A stretch of 64,000 bases of DNA from Leucobacter exalbidus (GTDB lineage: Bacteria > Actinomycetota > Actinomycetes > Actinomycetales > Microbacteriaceae), in NCBI RefSeq assembly GCF_017834145.1, contig NZ_JAFIDA010000001.1, forward strand, positions 558,001 to 622,000. Direction: 5' to 3'. The notes under the pieces are model-generated. The model saw only the letters and a list, made by a program, of their open reading frames with translations, was not told where the DNA came from and did no database searches. Position 1 is the first letter of the stretch, and each line of letters opens with the position of its first letter. The translations under genes and the position numbers were made by a program. Below, piece after piece: positions 1 through 11,084 of this stretch.

Positions 1-2
1 CG

Positions 3-872
3 GGCATCTCAGGTTGGATCCTTGACCCCGACCGCAAGAAGATGTCGAAGTCGAAGGGCAACGTTGTCACGCCCGCCGGCATGCTCGAGCAGCACGGCTC
101 TGACGCGGTGCGGTACTGGGCGGCCTCGGCCAAGCTCGGCACCGACGCATCGTTCGATCCGCAGAACCCCACGCAGATCAAGATCGGCCGTCGCCTCGCG
201 ATCAAGCTGCTGAACGCAGCAAAGTTCACGCTGAGCTTCGACGCTTCAAGCGCCGGATCAGTCACCGAGGCACTCGACCGCTCGATGCTCGCCGGCCTCG
301 GCCGCGTGATCGAGGATGCGACGCGCGCGTTTGAGGCGTACGACCACGCTCGTGCGCTCGAATACACCGAGTCGTTCTTCTGGACGTTCTGCGATGACTA
401 CCTCGAGCTTGTCAAGGAGCGTGCCCACAACGGCACCGGCCAGGATCAGGCTTCGGCCGTCACCGCGCTGCGCACCGCTCTGTCGGTGTTCGCGCGTCTG
501 CTCGCCCCGTTCCTGCCCTACGCCACCGAAGAGGTGTGGTCATGGTTCGCCGAGGGTTCGGTGCACCGCGCCGCATGGCCCGAGGCTGCCGAGGTCACGT
601 CACTCGCGGGTGACGACGCCGATGAGGGGCTGCTCGCCCTCGTGGGCGCAGCGCTCATTCGCGTGCGCGGCGCAAAGACCGACGCCAAGGCATCTCAGCG
701 CACCCAGGTGACGCTGGCCGTGGTGCACACGCCCGCTGCCGACCGTGATCGCCTGGCCCTCGCGGCCGCCGATCTGTCGGCTGTAGGTCGCATCACCGAG
801 CTGCGCATCGAGGCAGCCGAGGTTGATTCGGTCACCGTCGCTGAGATTCAGCTCGAACAGGTCGAGGGCTAA
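3..872 (+). CDS. valS: Valine--tRNA ligase, C-terminal part (cut by window start)
   Basis: Class I aminoacyl-tRNA synthetase that charges tRNA-Val in the cytoplasm. Only the last 289 residues lie in the window. The KMSKS catalytic loop (KKMSKSKGN) is at the very start of the visible part, followed by the helical anticodon-binding domain (AVRYWAASAKLGTD and onward) and a short C-terminal region. The missing upstream part would hold the HIGH motif and the editing domain. The match to the ValS C-terminal half is clear. The next reading frame starts 4 bases after the stop. Confidence 0.95.
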   Translation, partial: GISGWILDPDRKKMSKSKGNVVTPAGMLEQHGSDAVRYWAASAKLGTDASFDPQNPTQIKIGRRLAIKLLNAAKFTLSFDASSAGSVTEALDRSMLAGLGRVIEDATRAFEAYDHARALEYTESFFWTFCDDYLELVKERAHNGTGQDQASAVTALRTALSVFARLLAPFLPYATEEVWSWFAEGSVHRAAWPEAAEVTSLAGDDADEGLLALVGAALIRVRGAKTDAKASQRTQVTLAVVHTPAADRDRLALAAADLSAVGRITELRIEAAEVDSVTVAEIQLEQVEG

Positions 873-875
873 GGC

Positions 876-1199
876 ATGCAGTTGGGGGCACGTTGGCGCG
901 CTGGTGATGCACCGCACCGCGGCGTGCCCCCGGTGCTGTTTTCGGCTATCGCCGAACAGGAGGCCGTCTACCCGTCGGCCTCCTCTTGGACCCTCACATT
1001 TCTTGAGGGTCGACCGCGGTGTGCGCTCGATGACGCCGTGATCGTGACGCTTGATGCGCACGGTGACGTGGCGCTCATCGCGGTGCACACGCTCGACGAT
1101 GCAGCAACGAACGACGCAGCAACAACTGGTGGGGCGACGGGAAATGCCGCCCCACCAGTTATCGCGTCAGATGATGATGACGACGATTGGCTGTCGTAG
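876..1199 (+). CDS. Hypothetical protein with acidic C-terminus
   Basis: A 107-residue frame starting right after valS. The middle (SWTLTFLEG through DAHGDVALIAVHTLD) looks like real beta-rich protein, and the end is six Asp residues followed by WLS. No family is recognised. Two inverted repeats lie inside the frame (958-984, and a perfect 13-bp stem at 1124-1160), so part of the region may instead be the transcript end of valS or of the convergent kinase gene. It is kept because of the valS spacing and the protein-like centre. Confidence 0.4.
   Translation: MQLGARWRAGDAPHRGVPPVLFSAIAEQEAVYPSASSWTLTFLEGRPRCALDDAVIVTLDAHGDVALIAVHTLDDAATNDAATTGGATGNAAPPVIASDDDDDDWLS
1124..1160. terminator. Perfect 13-bp inverted repeat between convergent genes
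   Basis: AACTGGTGGGGCG pairs with CGCCCCACCAGTT around an 11-base loop. It lies upstream of the convergent stop of the kinase gene at 1217 and has no T-tract on either side. It may act as a GC-rich, T-poor actinobacterial terminator, but it also falls inside the hypothetical frame 876-1199. Confidence 0.4.
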
Positions 1200-1216
1200 T
1201 TAGCGCTTGTGCCGCG

Positions 1217-1915
1217 CTACAGCTGATCCAGCAGCCGTATGCGCAGATCTGCGGCCGCAGCGGTGCCATTAATGAGCTCGGCGTTGCGCTGATCGCTGCC
1301 GAGTGAGCGCTCCTTCGCTTCTGCCGGCGACCGGCCAAAGCGTTCGTGCCGCGCAATGAGCTGCGTAAGCCGCTGCTCCTCGGTCGGTTCTAAGAACCAC
1401 GCTTCGTCGACCACCGCGCGGGCGTGCGGCCAGGGCTGCGCAGCGTACAGCAGATAGTTACCCTCTGTAACGACCAGCGGAACATCGGCCCGCACCTCAA
1501 TGGCCGAGCCGATCGGCTCCTCAAGATCGCGCCTGAACTGGGGTGCGTAGATCGTGCCGTCGCGCTCGTTCGATGCGGCGCCGGGCTGGTCGTGGATGCG
1601 GCGCATTAGGGCAACATAGCCCCACGCGTCGAAGGTGTCGTGTGCGCCCTTGCGTGCGTGACGGTCGAGCGTGTGCAACACCTCATCGGCGAAATGAAAG
1701 CCATCCATCGGCACGAGCACCGCAAGCTCGGGCCCAAGCTCAGCGACAATGCGCTCAGCAAGCGTCGATTTGCCGGCGCCCGGTGAGCCGGTGATGCCCA
1801 GAATCTGGCGGCCGCCGCGGTGGGCGAGGGCACGGGAACGGTCGACGAGCGTGTCGAGGGATACCTCGTGGACGGGGGTGGTGCTGGGGTCTTCGTTGAC
1901 CATGATTATGCTCAT
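1217..1915 (-). CDS. FrcK-like P-loop sugar/nucleoside kinase
   Basis: A 232-residue P-loop kinase of the uridine kinase/phosphoribulokinase fold. The Walker A motif GSPGAGKST is near residues 38-46, MDGFHFADEVL follows as the substrate segment, and TEGNYLL is the typical strand later on. Proteins of this type are encoded next to FrcBCA fructose transporters (FrcK) in other bacteria, and this gene ends an operon with just such a transporter. The ATG at 1915 overlaps the PfkB stop codon (ATGA), so I prefer it to the longer upstream frame. The substrate is inferred to be the imported sugar or a metabolite of it. Confidence 0.8.
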   Translation of the reverse strand: MSIIMVNEDPSTTPVHEVSLDTLVDRSRALAHRGGRQILGITGSPGAGKSTLAERIVAELGPELAVLVPMDGFHFADEVLHTLDRHARKGAHDTFDAWGYVALMRRIHDQPGAASNERDGTIYAPQFRRDLEEPIGSAIEVRADVPLVVTEGNYLLYAAQPWPHARAVVDEAWFLEPTEEQRLTQLIARHERFGRSPAEAKERSLGSDQRNAELINGTAAAADLRIRLLDQL

Positions 1916-2853
1916 TCTCGAGTGAGTGAAAGTGGAATGTGAGACACCGCAGCCAGCCAGCTGCGCGGGCCCACCATCGAGCACCGCACGGCAGCAATCT
2001 CGCTCGCGAAACCGATGCGCTGGGCCACACCGGCACGGCTGGCCAGCGCATATGCATAGGCGCCGTGAAACACGTCGCCCGCTGCGAGCGTATCGACGGC
2101 GCGCACGCTGGGCACCTCGACGGCGCCAGATGCTGGCGCCTCCTGCCCGGGGTGGGCCTTGGCCCACCACCGCACGGGGCCGGCCCCGGCCGTCGCGACC
2201 ACGAGCTGGCTCCCCCGGCGCAACAGCTCGGTCGCCGTCGCTTCCGAAGAGTCGGTCCCCGGGACGAGGAAGTCTGCCGAGGCGACCACATCGCTGACCC
2301 GTGTGACGAGGTCTGGCATGATCGGCTTCCAGCGGCCCGCGTCGAGCACGCTGGGGATCCCGCGCGACGCGGCCGCGGCACTAAGTGCGCGGGCGAGCGC
2401 CAGGTGGTGCCCGTCGAGCAGCACGACGTCAGCGTCGGCGAGCAGCTTGGTGACGAGATCCGGGTCAGGATCAGGCGCCGTCACCCCGCTGGCATCGCCC
2501 CCAATCACCGAGCGGTCGCCCGTGGCGTCGATCACCGCGACCGACGACACCGGGGCGGCATCGCGCAGCTCGGGTGCGCTGTCGATCACGGTGACGCCGA
2601 CGCTGCGCAGTTCGGAGCGAATTGTGTCGGCGATGGTGCCCGCGCCGAGGGCTGTGAGCAGCGTGGCCTCACCGCCCAGCGCCGCGAAGGTCACCGCGGC
2701 ATTGGCGGCCGGGCCGCCCGCCGCCACAAACTGCGCGAGCGCCGTGATCTTCTCGTTCGCGCCGGGCGGGGTATCGACCCGGTGAATGATGTCGAGCGTG
2801 GCGAGGCCCACAAACAGGCCGCGCACCGGTCGCGGCAGGGAGGAGTTAGGCAC
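1912..2853 (-). CDS. PfkB-family carbohydrate kinase
   Basis: A ribokinase/PfkB-fold sugar kinase of 313 residues. The N-terminal signature region reads GLFVGLATLDIIHRVD, with AAGGPAANAAV as the substrate-binding loop. The C-terminal signature DTLAAGDVFHGA holds the catalytic Asp and the anion hole. The start is GTG at 2853, overlapping the ABC ATPase gene by 8 bases, and the stop overlaps the FrcK-like kinase start, so translation is likely coupled. It probably phosphorylates the sugar brought in by the neighbouring transporter; a fructose-like ketose is an inference from context. Confidence 0.85.
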   Translation of the reverse strand: MPNSSLPRPVRGLFVGLATLDIIHRVDTPPGANEKITALAQFVAAGGPAANAAVTFAALGGEATLLTALGAGTIADTIRSELRSVGVTVIDSAPELRDAAPVSSVAVIDATGDRSVIGGDASGVTAPDPDPDLVTKLLADADVVLLDGHHLALARALSAAAASRGIPSVLDAGRWKPIMPDLVTRVSDVVASADFLVPGTDSSEATATELLRRGSQLVVATAGAGPVRWWAKAHPGQEAPASGAVEVPSVRAVDTLAAGDVFHGAYAYALASRAGVAQRIGFASEIAAVRCSMVGPRSWLAAVSHIPLSLTRE

Positions 2854-3682
2854 CGCCCGCCGCCTCCAGCTCGGTGGGCCGTTCGGCGCCCGTCATGAGC
2901 GCCACCACCTCAGACATGCTGCGCTCCTTCGGGTCAACGACGGCGGCGCGGCGGCCGAGCCGGTGCACGTGAATGCGGTCGGCGACCTCGAATACGTGGG
3001 GCATGTCGTGGCTGATGAGCACGACGGGAATGCCGCGGTCGCGAATCGATCTGATGAGTTCGATGACCTGGCCCGATTCGCGCACGCCCAGGGCTGCCGT
3101 CGGTTCGTCCATGATGATCACGCCGCGCCCAAAGGCCGCCGCGCGTGACACCGCGACACCCTGGCGCTGGCCGCCCGAGAGCGTCTCAACCGACTGAGTG
3201 ACCGATTTGATGCCGATCTTCAGGTCTTGGAGGTGCTTCGTAGATTCGGCACGCATGCGCGGCATATCGAGCCGGCGAAACACCGACCCCATGATGCCCT
3301 TGCGCCGAATCTCACGCCCGAGAAACAGGTTCGAGGCGATGTCGAGGGCGGGAATCACCGCGAGGTCTTGGTACACGGTCTCGATGCCGCGGGCCCGTGC
3401 GTCGCCGGTGCTGCGAAACTTTACGACTTCGCCGCCGAGGCGAATTTCGCCCTCATCTGGAATCACGGCGCCCGCGAGTGCCTTAATGAGACTCGATTTA
3501 CCGGCGCCGTTGTCACCGATGACGGCGAGCACTTCGCCCTGTCGCAGATCAAAGTCGGCGCCGTTAATGGCGGTGACGCTGCCGTAGCGTTTCACAAGCC
3601 CGCGGGCCTGCAGTGCGAGGGGCGCGCCCACGGTGGTCGCTGATCCTGCGTACTGGGGTGCAGAATTACTGGTGTTCGTCAT
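2846..3682 (-). CDS. Sugar ABC transporter ATP-binding protein (FrcA-like)
   Basis: A single ABC ATPase domain of 278 residues that would power the membrane permease encoded upstream. Walker A is GDNGAGKSS, the signature is LSGGQRQGVAVSRA, Walker B is IIMDEPTAALG, and the switch His is in LISHD. It has one nucleotide-binding domain, like FrcA, rather than the two fused domains of RbsA/XylG. An Asn/Thr/Ser-rich tail of about 25 residues precedes the domain. It lies between permease and kinase genes on the same strand. Confidence 0.9.
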   Translation of the reverse strand: MTNTSNSAPQYAGSATTVGAPLALQARGLVKRYGSVTAINGADFDLRQGEVLAVIGDNGAGKSSLIKALAGAVIPDEGEIRLGGEVVKFRSTGDARARGIETVYQDLAVIPALDIASNLFLGREIRRKGIMGSVFRRLDMPRMRAESTKHLQDLKIGIKSVTQSVETLSGGQRQGVAVSRAAAFGRGVIIMDEPTAALGVRESGQVIELIRSIRDRGIPVVLISHDMPHVFEVADRIHVHRLGRRAAVVDPKERSMSEVVALMTGAERPTELEAAGGA

Positions 3683-3693
3683 GATGACTCCCC

Positions 3694-4698
3694 CTACCTT
3701 GATGTCTGACGACGCATGAACTGGTCAACGGCAACGGCGGCTACCACGAGCACACCGGTGGCGATGTTTTGGTACAGGTTGTCGACGCCCGCGAGGGTCA
3801 GCCCGTTACGCAGCACGCCCACGATCAGGGTGCCGATGAGGGTGCCGGTGACGCCGCCGCGACCGCCGAAGAGGCTGGTGCCGCCGATCACTACGGCGGT
3901 GATCGTCTCGAGGTTCGCGTTTTGGTAGGCGTTGGGGTCGGCGTTGGGAATGCGGCCGAGCGCGGCCCACGCCGCGATCATCGCGATCACGCCAGCAACC
4001 AGGTACACCGAGAAGATGGTGCGGTCGGTCTTGACGCCCGAGAGTTTCGCCGCGACGGGGTTGCCGCCCACCGCGTACACGTGCTTGCCCCACGCCGTCT
4101 GCGTCAGCGCGTACCCAATAACGAGGTAGACGAGCAGCATGACGACAACGCCGTAGGTGGAGGTGAATGAACCGATGTTGAAGGTCGTGCCCAAGAAGGT
4201 GAGGATCGGGTCGCTGACGGCGAAGGTCTGCGAGCCGGCGAAGAGGCGGGTGCCAGCCACAATGGCCGTGAACGCACCCAGTGTCACAATGAACGGAGGC
4301 AGCCTGAGCCCGGTGACCAGCGCACCATTGACGGCGCCGAGAGCGACGCACACGAGCAGCGTGATGAGCAGGCCCATCGCTGGGCCGACCGCGCCGCCTG
4401 CCTGCGCAAGCACGACGGTGCCGAGCACCGCAATCGCGCCGATCGACAGGTCGATGCCGGCGGTCAAGATGATGAGTGTCTGGGCGACGGCGAGAATGCC
4501 GATCACCACTGACTGCTGAAGAATCAGCGAGAAGTTACCGAGGGTGAGAAATCTCGGCGAGAGAATACTGAACACAATAATCGCCACGATGATGGCGGCC
4601 ATCGACCCAAACAGTGGCGCCTGCACCACGCGGCTGAGCACTGAGGGTCCCTGAACTGGGGGCTGCACCGGCGCAGCCATGGTGGGGGTGGAGGTCAT
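3694..4698 (-). CDS. Sugar ABC transporter permease (FrcC/RbsC-like)
   Basis: A membrane protein of 334 residues with about 8-10 hydrophobic segments. It contains the family signature LTAGIDLSIGAIAVLGTVV and the ATPase-coupling region AWAALGRIPNADPNAYQ through GGTSLFGGRGG. It belongs to the BPD_transp_2 group that imports monosaccharides. I chose ATG 4698 (MTSTPTMAAP) over the GTG at 4761, because the upstream extension is Arg/Pro-rich and unlike the family. It is 11 bases upstream of the ATPase gene. Confidence 0.88.
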   Translation of the reverse strand: MTSTPTMAAPVQPPVQGPSVLSRVVQAPLFGSMAAIIVAIIVFSILSPRFLTLGNFSLILQQSVVIGILAVAQTLIILTAGIDLSIGAIAVLGTVVLAQAGGAVGPAMGLLITLLVCVALGAVNGALVTGLRLPPFIVTLGAFTAIVAGTRLFAGSQTFAVSDPILTFLGTTFNIGSFTSTYGVVVMLLVYLVIGYALTQTAWGKHVYAVGGNPVAAKLSGVKTDRTIFSVYLVAGVIAMIAAWAALGRIPNADPNAYQNANLETITAVVIGGTSLFGGRGGVTGTLIGTLIVGVLRNGLTLAGVDNLYQNIATGVLVVAAVAVDQFMRRQTSR

Positions 4699-4776
4699 GA
4701 TGTTGGTCTTTCTGCTGGGAGTGGGCCGCCGCTGAGGGCGGCCCACTCGATCGCTAATCACGGGGCATATTGCGAG

Positions 4777-5814
4777 TTAGCCCCAGCAGTTCTCCAGACC
4801 CCAAGCCGAGTCTTCAGAATCGAGGCCGTCGACCGGCTTGTCGGTGATCAACACCGATCCGGTGTCGTTGAAGCCGCTGTCGGGCTTCGTGCCATCCTTC
4901 GCGAACGCCACAATGGCGTCAACGCCCTGGGCGGCCATCTTGCCCGGGAACTGCATCACGGTGGCGCCGATGACGCCCTTCTTCACGTTCTCGACGCCCG
5001 TGCATGAGCCGTCAACTGAACCGATCAGCACCTGGTCTTCTTTCCCAGCGGCCTTGATTGCGGCGAATCCGCCAGCCGCTGCCGGCTCGTTGATCGTGTA
5101 AAGCGCGTTGGCCTCGGGCGCACGCTGCAGCAGGTTCTCCATCGCGGTCTGCGCCTTGGTCTGGTCACCGTTGGTGTCCTCCATGCCCAGTACCTCGGCC
5201 GAATCGTTCGTCAGGCCCATGCCCTCGAGGAAGCCGTCGTGCCTGAAGGTGTCAACGGTGCCACCGGGGGTGCCGTCGAGCATCACCACCTGGGGCTTCG
5301 TGTCGCCGAGGCTGCCCTTCACCCAGGAGCCCTGGGCGACGCCGGCGGCGAGGTTGTCGGTCGCGAAGGTCGCATCGACCGCGTCTTCGGGTTCGGTCGC
5401 CGTGTCGAGCGCCACGACGAGCACGCCCTGATCGCGGGCCTGCTTGATCGCGGCGAGGATGCCCGATGATGAGTTCGGGGTGATCATGATGCCCTGCACA
5501 CCCTGGCTGACGAGGTTCTCGATCGCGGCGACCTGGCCCTCGTTGTCGCCGTCGAATGCACCCGCGAGCGCGATGAGCTCGACATCGTTTTCGTCGGCGG
5601 CGCTCTGCGCGGCCTCACGCATGTTCACGAAGAACGGGTTCGAGTCGGTTTTGGTGATCAGGCCGACCTTGATGGCGCTGTCGCCGCCTTCGCTGCCCGA
5701 TCCGCCGGCGTCGGCGGTGCCGCCTGAGCTGCACGCCGTGGTGCCAAGCAACAGGGCCGTGGCCGCGATCGCTGCGGCCCGTACAAACATTCTTTTCTTC
5801 ACAGTGGTATTCAT
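4777..5814 (-). CDS. Sugar-binding lipoprotein of ABC transporter (FrcB-like)
   Basis: A periplasmic-binding-protein-like fold (Peripla_BP_4) of 345 residues, anchored outside the cell. The start ATG 5814 gives MNTTVKKR, a hydrophobic stretch, and a lipobox ending LLLGTTAC at about residue 29. The mature part starts with a Gly/Ser-rich linker, then IKVGLITKTDSNPFF. It is the first gene of the minus-strand operon SBP-permease-ATPase-PfkB-kinase. Similarity to FrcB suggests fructose or a related sugar; that is an inference. Confidence 0.88.
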   Translation of the reverse strand: MNTTVKKRMFVRAAAIAATALLLGTTACSSGGTADAGGSGSEGGDSAIKVGLITKTDSNPFFVNMREAAQSAADENDVELIALAGAFDGDNEGQVAAIENLVSQGVQGIMITPNSSSGILAAIKQARDQGVLVVALDTATEPEDAVDATFATDNLAAGVAQGSWVKGSLGDTKPQVVMLDGTPGGTVDTFRHDGFLEGMGLTNDSAEVLGMEDTNGDQTKAQTAMENLLQRAPEANALYTINEPAAAGGFAAIKAAGKEDQVLIGSVDGSCTGVENVKKGVIGATVMQFPGKMAAQGVDAIVAFAKDGTKPDSGFNDTGSVLITDKPVDGLDSEDSAWGLENCWG

Positions 5815-5874
5815 TTTGAGAACTCCCTCGGTCTCGGTGCGAACTTCGATGTCCACGCACACCTTAGGCAGAAC

Positions 5875-5898
5875 GAAAGCGCTTGCGCAAGCGCTTTC
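5875..5898. promoter_or_regulatory. 24-bp perfect palindrome, likely LacI-family operator
   Basis: The sequence GAAAGCGCTTGC is followed at once by its exact reverse complement. It holds two AAGCGCTT cores, as expected for LacI-family repressors, and lies between the lipoprotein gene (start 5814, minus) and the regulator gene (start 5959, plus). It could control both divergent transcripts. Identity as operator is inferred from position and symmetry. Confidence 0.8.
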
Positions 5899-5908
5899 TT
5901 CATTCGGG

Positions 5909-5929
5909 TCAATACTGTTACTGTATTGA
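5909..5929. promoter_or_regulatory. Second inverted repeat in divergent promoter region
   Basis: TCAATAC (5909-5915) is repeated inverted as GTATTGA (5923-5929) around a 7-base spacer. It sits 30 bases before the LacI-type start codon. It could be part of the promoter or a second operator; no function is proven by the sequence. Confidence 0.45.
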
Positions 5930-5958
5930 TCAACTGAAATCGCAAGGAGGCGAAGTTG

Positions 5959-6960
5959 ATGGCCACGATGGCAGATGTAGCTCGTCTTTCAGGTGTTTCT
6001 TCGAGCACGGTGTCGCATGTGCTCAACGGCACCAGGCATGTCAACGCCGAGACTCGCGGCCGGGTGGAACACGCCGTGTCTGAGCTGGGATACCGCAGAA
6101 ACACGGCGGCTCGAACACTCGCCGGGGGCAGTTCACACACCATCGGACTGGCCATATCTGGCCTCACTAACCCCTACTTTGGCCCGCTGTTGCACGCCAT
6201 CGAGCAGCGGGTGTCGGCGGCCGGGTTTGTGCTGGTGCTCGGTGACACCCACGATGAAGATGCGATGGAACACCGGGTGGTGGAGTCGCTCATTGACCGC
6301 AACGTTGATGGCTTGATCGTGGCCCCGTCGCGAGGATTTATCGACGTGGTGGGGCCGCTCGTGCAACAGTCGGGCACTCCCCTGGTGCTGCTCGACCGCG
6401 GCCTCGATTGGCCGTGCGATCAGGTGACGCCCGAGAATCGACAGTCGGCCCGCACCCTCACCGAACATCTCATCGAGCATGGGCATCGCCGCATCGCCGT
6501 GGTGTCTGGTCTGCAGGGCCTTGACTCCACCCGCGAACGATTGGCCGGTTATCGTGACGCGTTGGTCGCCGCACGCATCGACGCCGATGAGCGCCTCATT
6601 CTGCACGCCGATTCGAGCACCGAGACCGCCGAAGCGCTCGTCTACGAGCTGTTGAGCGAACCCGACCCACCCACCGCGCTCGTCTCGCTCAATAATGCGA
6701 TGACGATCGGTACGCTGCGGGCGGCCCGGCGCACCGCCAGACATATTCCCCGCGACCTCGCGTTTGCAGCCTACGACGATTTCGAGTGGAGCGATCTGTT
6801 CGAACCGGGCCTCACCGCGATTGCGCAAGACGTGGTGCGCCTGGGCAATGAGACCGTCGATCTGCTGCTGTCGCGCATTGCCGGCTCTGACGCACCCTTC
6901 ACGCACCGCGTGATTGAAACTTCCTTCCACCGCCGCACCTCGTGCGGCTGCACACCCTAG
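5959..6960 (+). CDS. LacI-family transcriptional regulator
   Basis: A DNA-binding repressor of 333 residues. The N-terminal helix-turn-helix is MADVARLSGVSSSTVSHVLN, with the hinge region YRRNTAARTLAGGSSHTIGL, followed by a periplasmic-binding-like effector domain (NPYFGPLLHAIE through RRTSCGCTP). AAGGAGG lies 8 bases before ATG 5959; a TTG directly before it would add one residue. It is divergent from the transporter operon and followed by aldolase and kinase genes, so it most likely represses the sugar locus through the palindrome at 5875-5898. The effector is unknown. Confidence 0.9.
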   Translation: MATMADVARLSGVSSSTVSHVLNGTRHVNAETRGRVEHAVSELGYRRNTAARTLAGGSSHTIGLAISGLTNPYFGPLLHAIEQRVSAAGFVLVLGDTHDEDAMEHRVVESLIDRNVDGLIVAPSRGFIDVVGPLVQQSGTPLVLLDRGLDWPCDQVTPENRQSARTLTEHLIEHGHRRIAVVSGLQGLDSTRERLAGYRDALVAARIDADERLILHADSSTETAEALVYELLSEPDPPTALVSLNNAMTIGTLRAARRTARHIPRDLAFAAYDDFEWSDLFEPGLTAIAQDVVRLGNETVDLLLSRIAGSDAPFTHRVIETSFHRRTSCGCTP

Positions 6961-6975
6961 AACCCGGAGGCTCAT

Positions 6976-7994
<1,019 letters not shown>

Positions 7995-7998
<4 letters not shown>

Positions 7999-8975
7999 GT
8001 GCGGCACCCCGCGCCCTCATCATTGGCGAGGCCCTCATCGACATTGTTGATCGCGCGGAGCCTGGCCCCGCCGCTGCCGCCCCGATTGAACACGTGGGCG
8101 GCAGCCCCGCCAACGTCGCCATGGGGCTGAGCCGCCTCGGGCACGACACCACGCTCGCGACGCATCTGGGCGATGACGCCCGCGGCGCTCGCATTCGCGA
8201 TTATCTTGCGGGCGAGGGCGTCAATTTTAGCCCCGGATCATTCACCGCCGCCCGCACCTCAACCGCCCGTGCCAGCATTGATACGGCGGGGGCGGCACGG
8301 TACGACTTTGATATTGACTGGCGGTTCACACCCCCCGCTGACCCCGCAGCGTTTGCGCTGGTGCACACCGGGTCTATCGCACTCTTTCTTGAGCCCGGCG
8401 GCGCTGCGGTGGCCGACTACGTCGTGCGGTTGCCTTCCGAGGTGGTGGTGACACTCGACCCGAATATTCGGCCTGCGCTGATACCCGATCATGCGGTGGC
8501 ACTGGCCCGCTTCGAACGCGCGGCCGCACGCGCCAACCTCATCAAGCTGAGTGACGAAGATGCCGAGTGGCTCTACCCGGGGCTCTCCCCCGCCGAGACT
8601 GCCCAGCGTGTACTGGCGCTAGGCGTCGGTAGCCCTGACCGCGGTGGTGACGGTGGCTATGACAGCGACGGTGCCGATCACAGAGGTGCCGGCGGTGAGC
8701 ACCGCATCGTGGTGGTGACACTCGGAGCGGCGGGCGCGATTGCTGTCACCCGAGAGCGCGAAGTGGCGGTGCCCGCGGCCCCCGCGGTGGTGGTCGACAC
8801 GATCAGCGCAGGCGATTCGTTTATGGCTTCGCTGGCGTCGAGCCTGCTTGAGCGCGGCGGGCCAGGCGCGGCCACACACATTGACGACGTGCTGGATCGG
8901 GCAGCCAGGGCCGCCGCAATTGCGGTGTCAGCGGCGGGCGCAAACCCGCCCAGGCGAGCCCAACTCGACGGCTAA
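7995..8975 (+). CDS. PfkB-family carbohydrate kinase (fructokinase-like)
   Basis: A 326-residue kinase beginning ALIIGEALIDIVDR, with the substrate loop HVGGSPANVAMGLSRLG and the catalytic signature DTISAGDSFMASL. This pattern is typical of fructokinases. A Gly/Asp-rich stretch of about 25 residues (PDRGGDGGYDSDGADHRG) is inserted before the final lobe strand IVVVTLGAAGA; it looks like a lineage-specific loop. The gene is translationally coupled to fba. Together with the minus-strand operon it suggests import, phosphorylation and cleavage of a hexose. Confidence 0.85.
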
Positions 8976-8995
8976 CCCGGCGCTACGGCGCCGGG
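8976..8995. terminator. Hairpin between convergent pfkB and clpX
   Basis: CCCGGCGC and GCGCCGGG form an 8-bp stem with a TACG tetraloop, one base after the kinase stop and 10 bases before the clpX stop. There is no T-tract. Confidence 0.6.
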
Positions 8996-9005
8996 GGCCA
9001 GCTGG

Positions 9006-10277
<1,272 letters not shown>

Positions 10278-10356
10278 GCGGAGGCTCCTTTACGCTCGAA
10301 CAAGAACTACTCAAGAGAATAGCGCGCACCCCAGACATTGCCGGGCGGCACGCCGC

Positions 10357-10383
10357 AGGCCCGGGGTGGTGCACCCCGGGCCT
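10357..10383 (-). terminator. Hairpin between clpP2 and clpX
   Basis: A 12-bp perfect stem (AGGCCCGGGGTG with its reverse complement) around a GTG loop, 6 bases after the clpP2 stop. It is a likely terminator or attenuator ahead of clpX, without a clear T-tract. Confidence 0.65.
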
Positions 10384-10389
10384 GACACG

Positions 10390-11061
10390 TTACGCTCCCA
10401 CTGCTGCGAGGGGGTTCTTACGGCTGGTCAGCACCTGGTCAACGAGACCGAACTCGAGTGCTTCCTGCGCGCTCAAGATCTTGTCGCGGTCGATATCCTT
10501 GTGGATCTCTTCGGGAGTGCGGTTCGAGTGCTTCGACAGCGTCTCTTCCGTCCACTCACGCATGCGCAAGATCTCGCGGGCCTGGATCTCAATATCTGAG
10601 GCCTGGCCGTGGCCGTTCTGGCCCGATGAGGGCTGGTGAATCAGCACGCGGGCGTTCGGCAGCGCCAGGCGCTTACCGGGGGTGCCACCGGCGAGCAGCA
10701 CGGCAGCAGCCGAGGCGGCCTGACCGAGGCATACGGTCTGCACGTGCGGGCGGATGTACTGCATCGTGTCATAGATGGCCGTCATTGCAGTGAATGAGCC
10801 ACCGGGTGAGTTGATGTACATCGTGATGTCGCGCTCGGGATCCTGGCTCTCGAGCACGAGCAGCTGGGCCATCACGTCGTCAGCCGACGCGTCATCCACC
10901 TGCACACCCAAGAAAATGATGCGGTCTTCGAACAGCTTGGCGTAGGGATCCTGGCGCTTGTAGCCATACGCGGTGCGCTCTTCGAACGTGGGGAGCACGT
11001 AGCGCGAGCCGGGCATGTCCAACTGGGATCCGCCGGAACGGGGCATGTGGTTCATGTTCAT
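10390..11061 (-). CDS. clpP2: ATP-dependent Clp protease proteolytic subunit (second ClpP)
   Basis: A serine protease of 223 residues, partner of ClpX and of the adjacent ClpP. The catalytic Ser is in [15 protein letters not shown] and the His in [11 protein letters not shown]. The extended N-terminus with [19 protein letters not shown] is typical of the actinobacterial second paralogue. Actinobacteria commonly build a mixed ClpP1P2 complex, which the tandem arrangement supports. It is 23 bases downstream of clpP1. Confidence 0.95.
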   Translation of the reverse strand: MNMNHMPRSGGSQLDMPGSRYVLPTFEERTAYGYKRQDPYAKLFEDRIIFLGVQVDDASADDVMAQLLVLESQDPERDITMYINSPGGSFTAMTAIYDTMQYIRPHVQTVCLGQAASAAAVLLAGGTPGKRLALPNARVLIHQPSSGQNGHGQASDIEIQAREILRMREWTEETLSKHSNRTPEEIHKDIDRDKILSAQEALEFGLVDQVLTSRKNPLAAVGA

Positions 11062-11084
11062 TGAATCTGGCTTCCTGTTCTGAC

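Noticed and set aside
600-1088. 162-residue minus-strand frame over the valS end
   Set aside because: Shadow of valS in a high-GC region; no protein-like pattern.
1939-2898. 319-residue plus-strand frame
   Set aside because: Antisense shadow of the PfkB kinase; His/Arg-rich composition typical of high-GC antisense frames.
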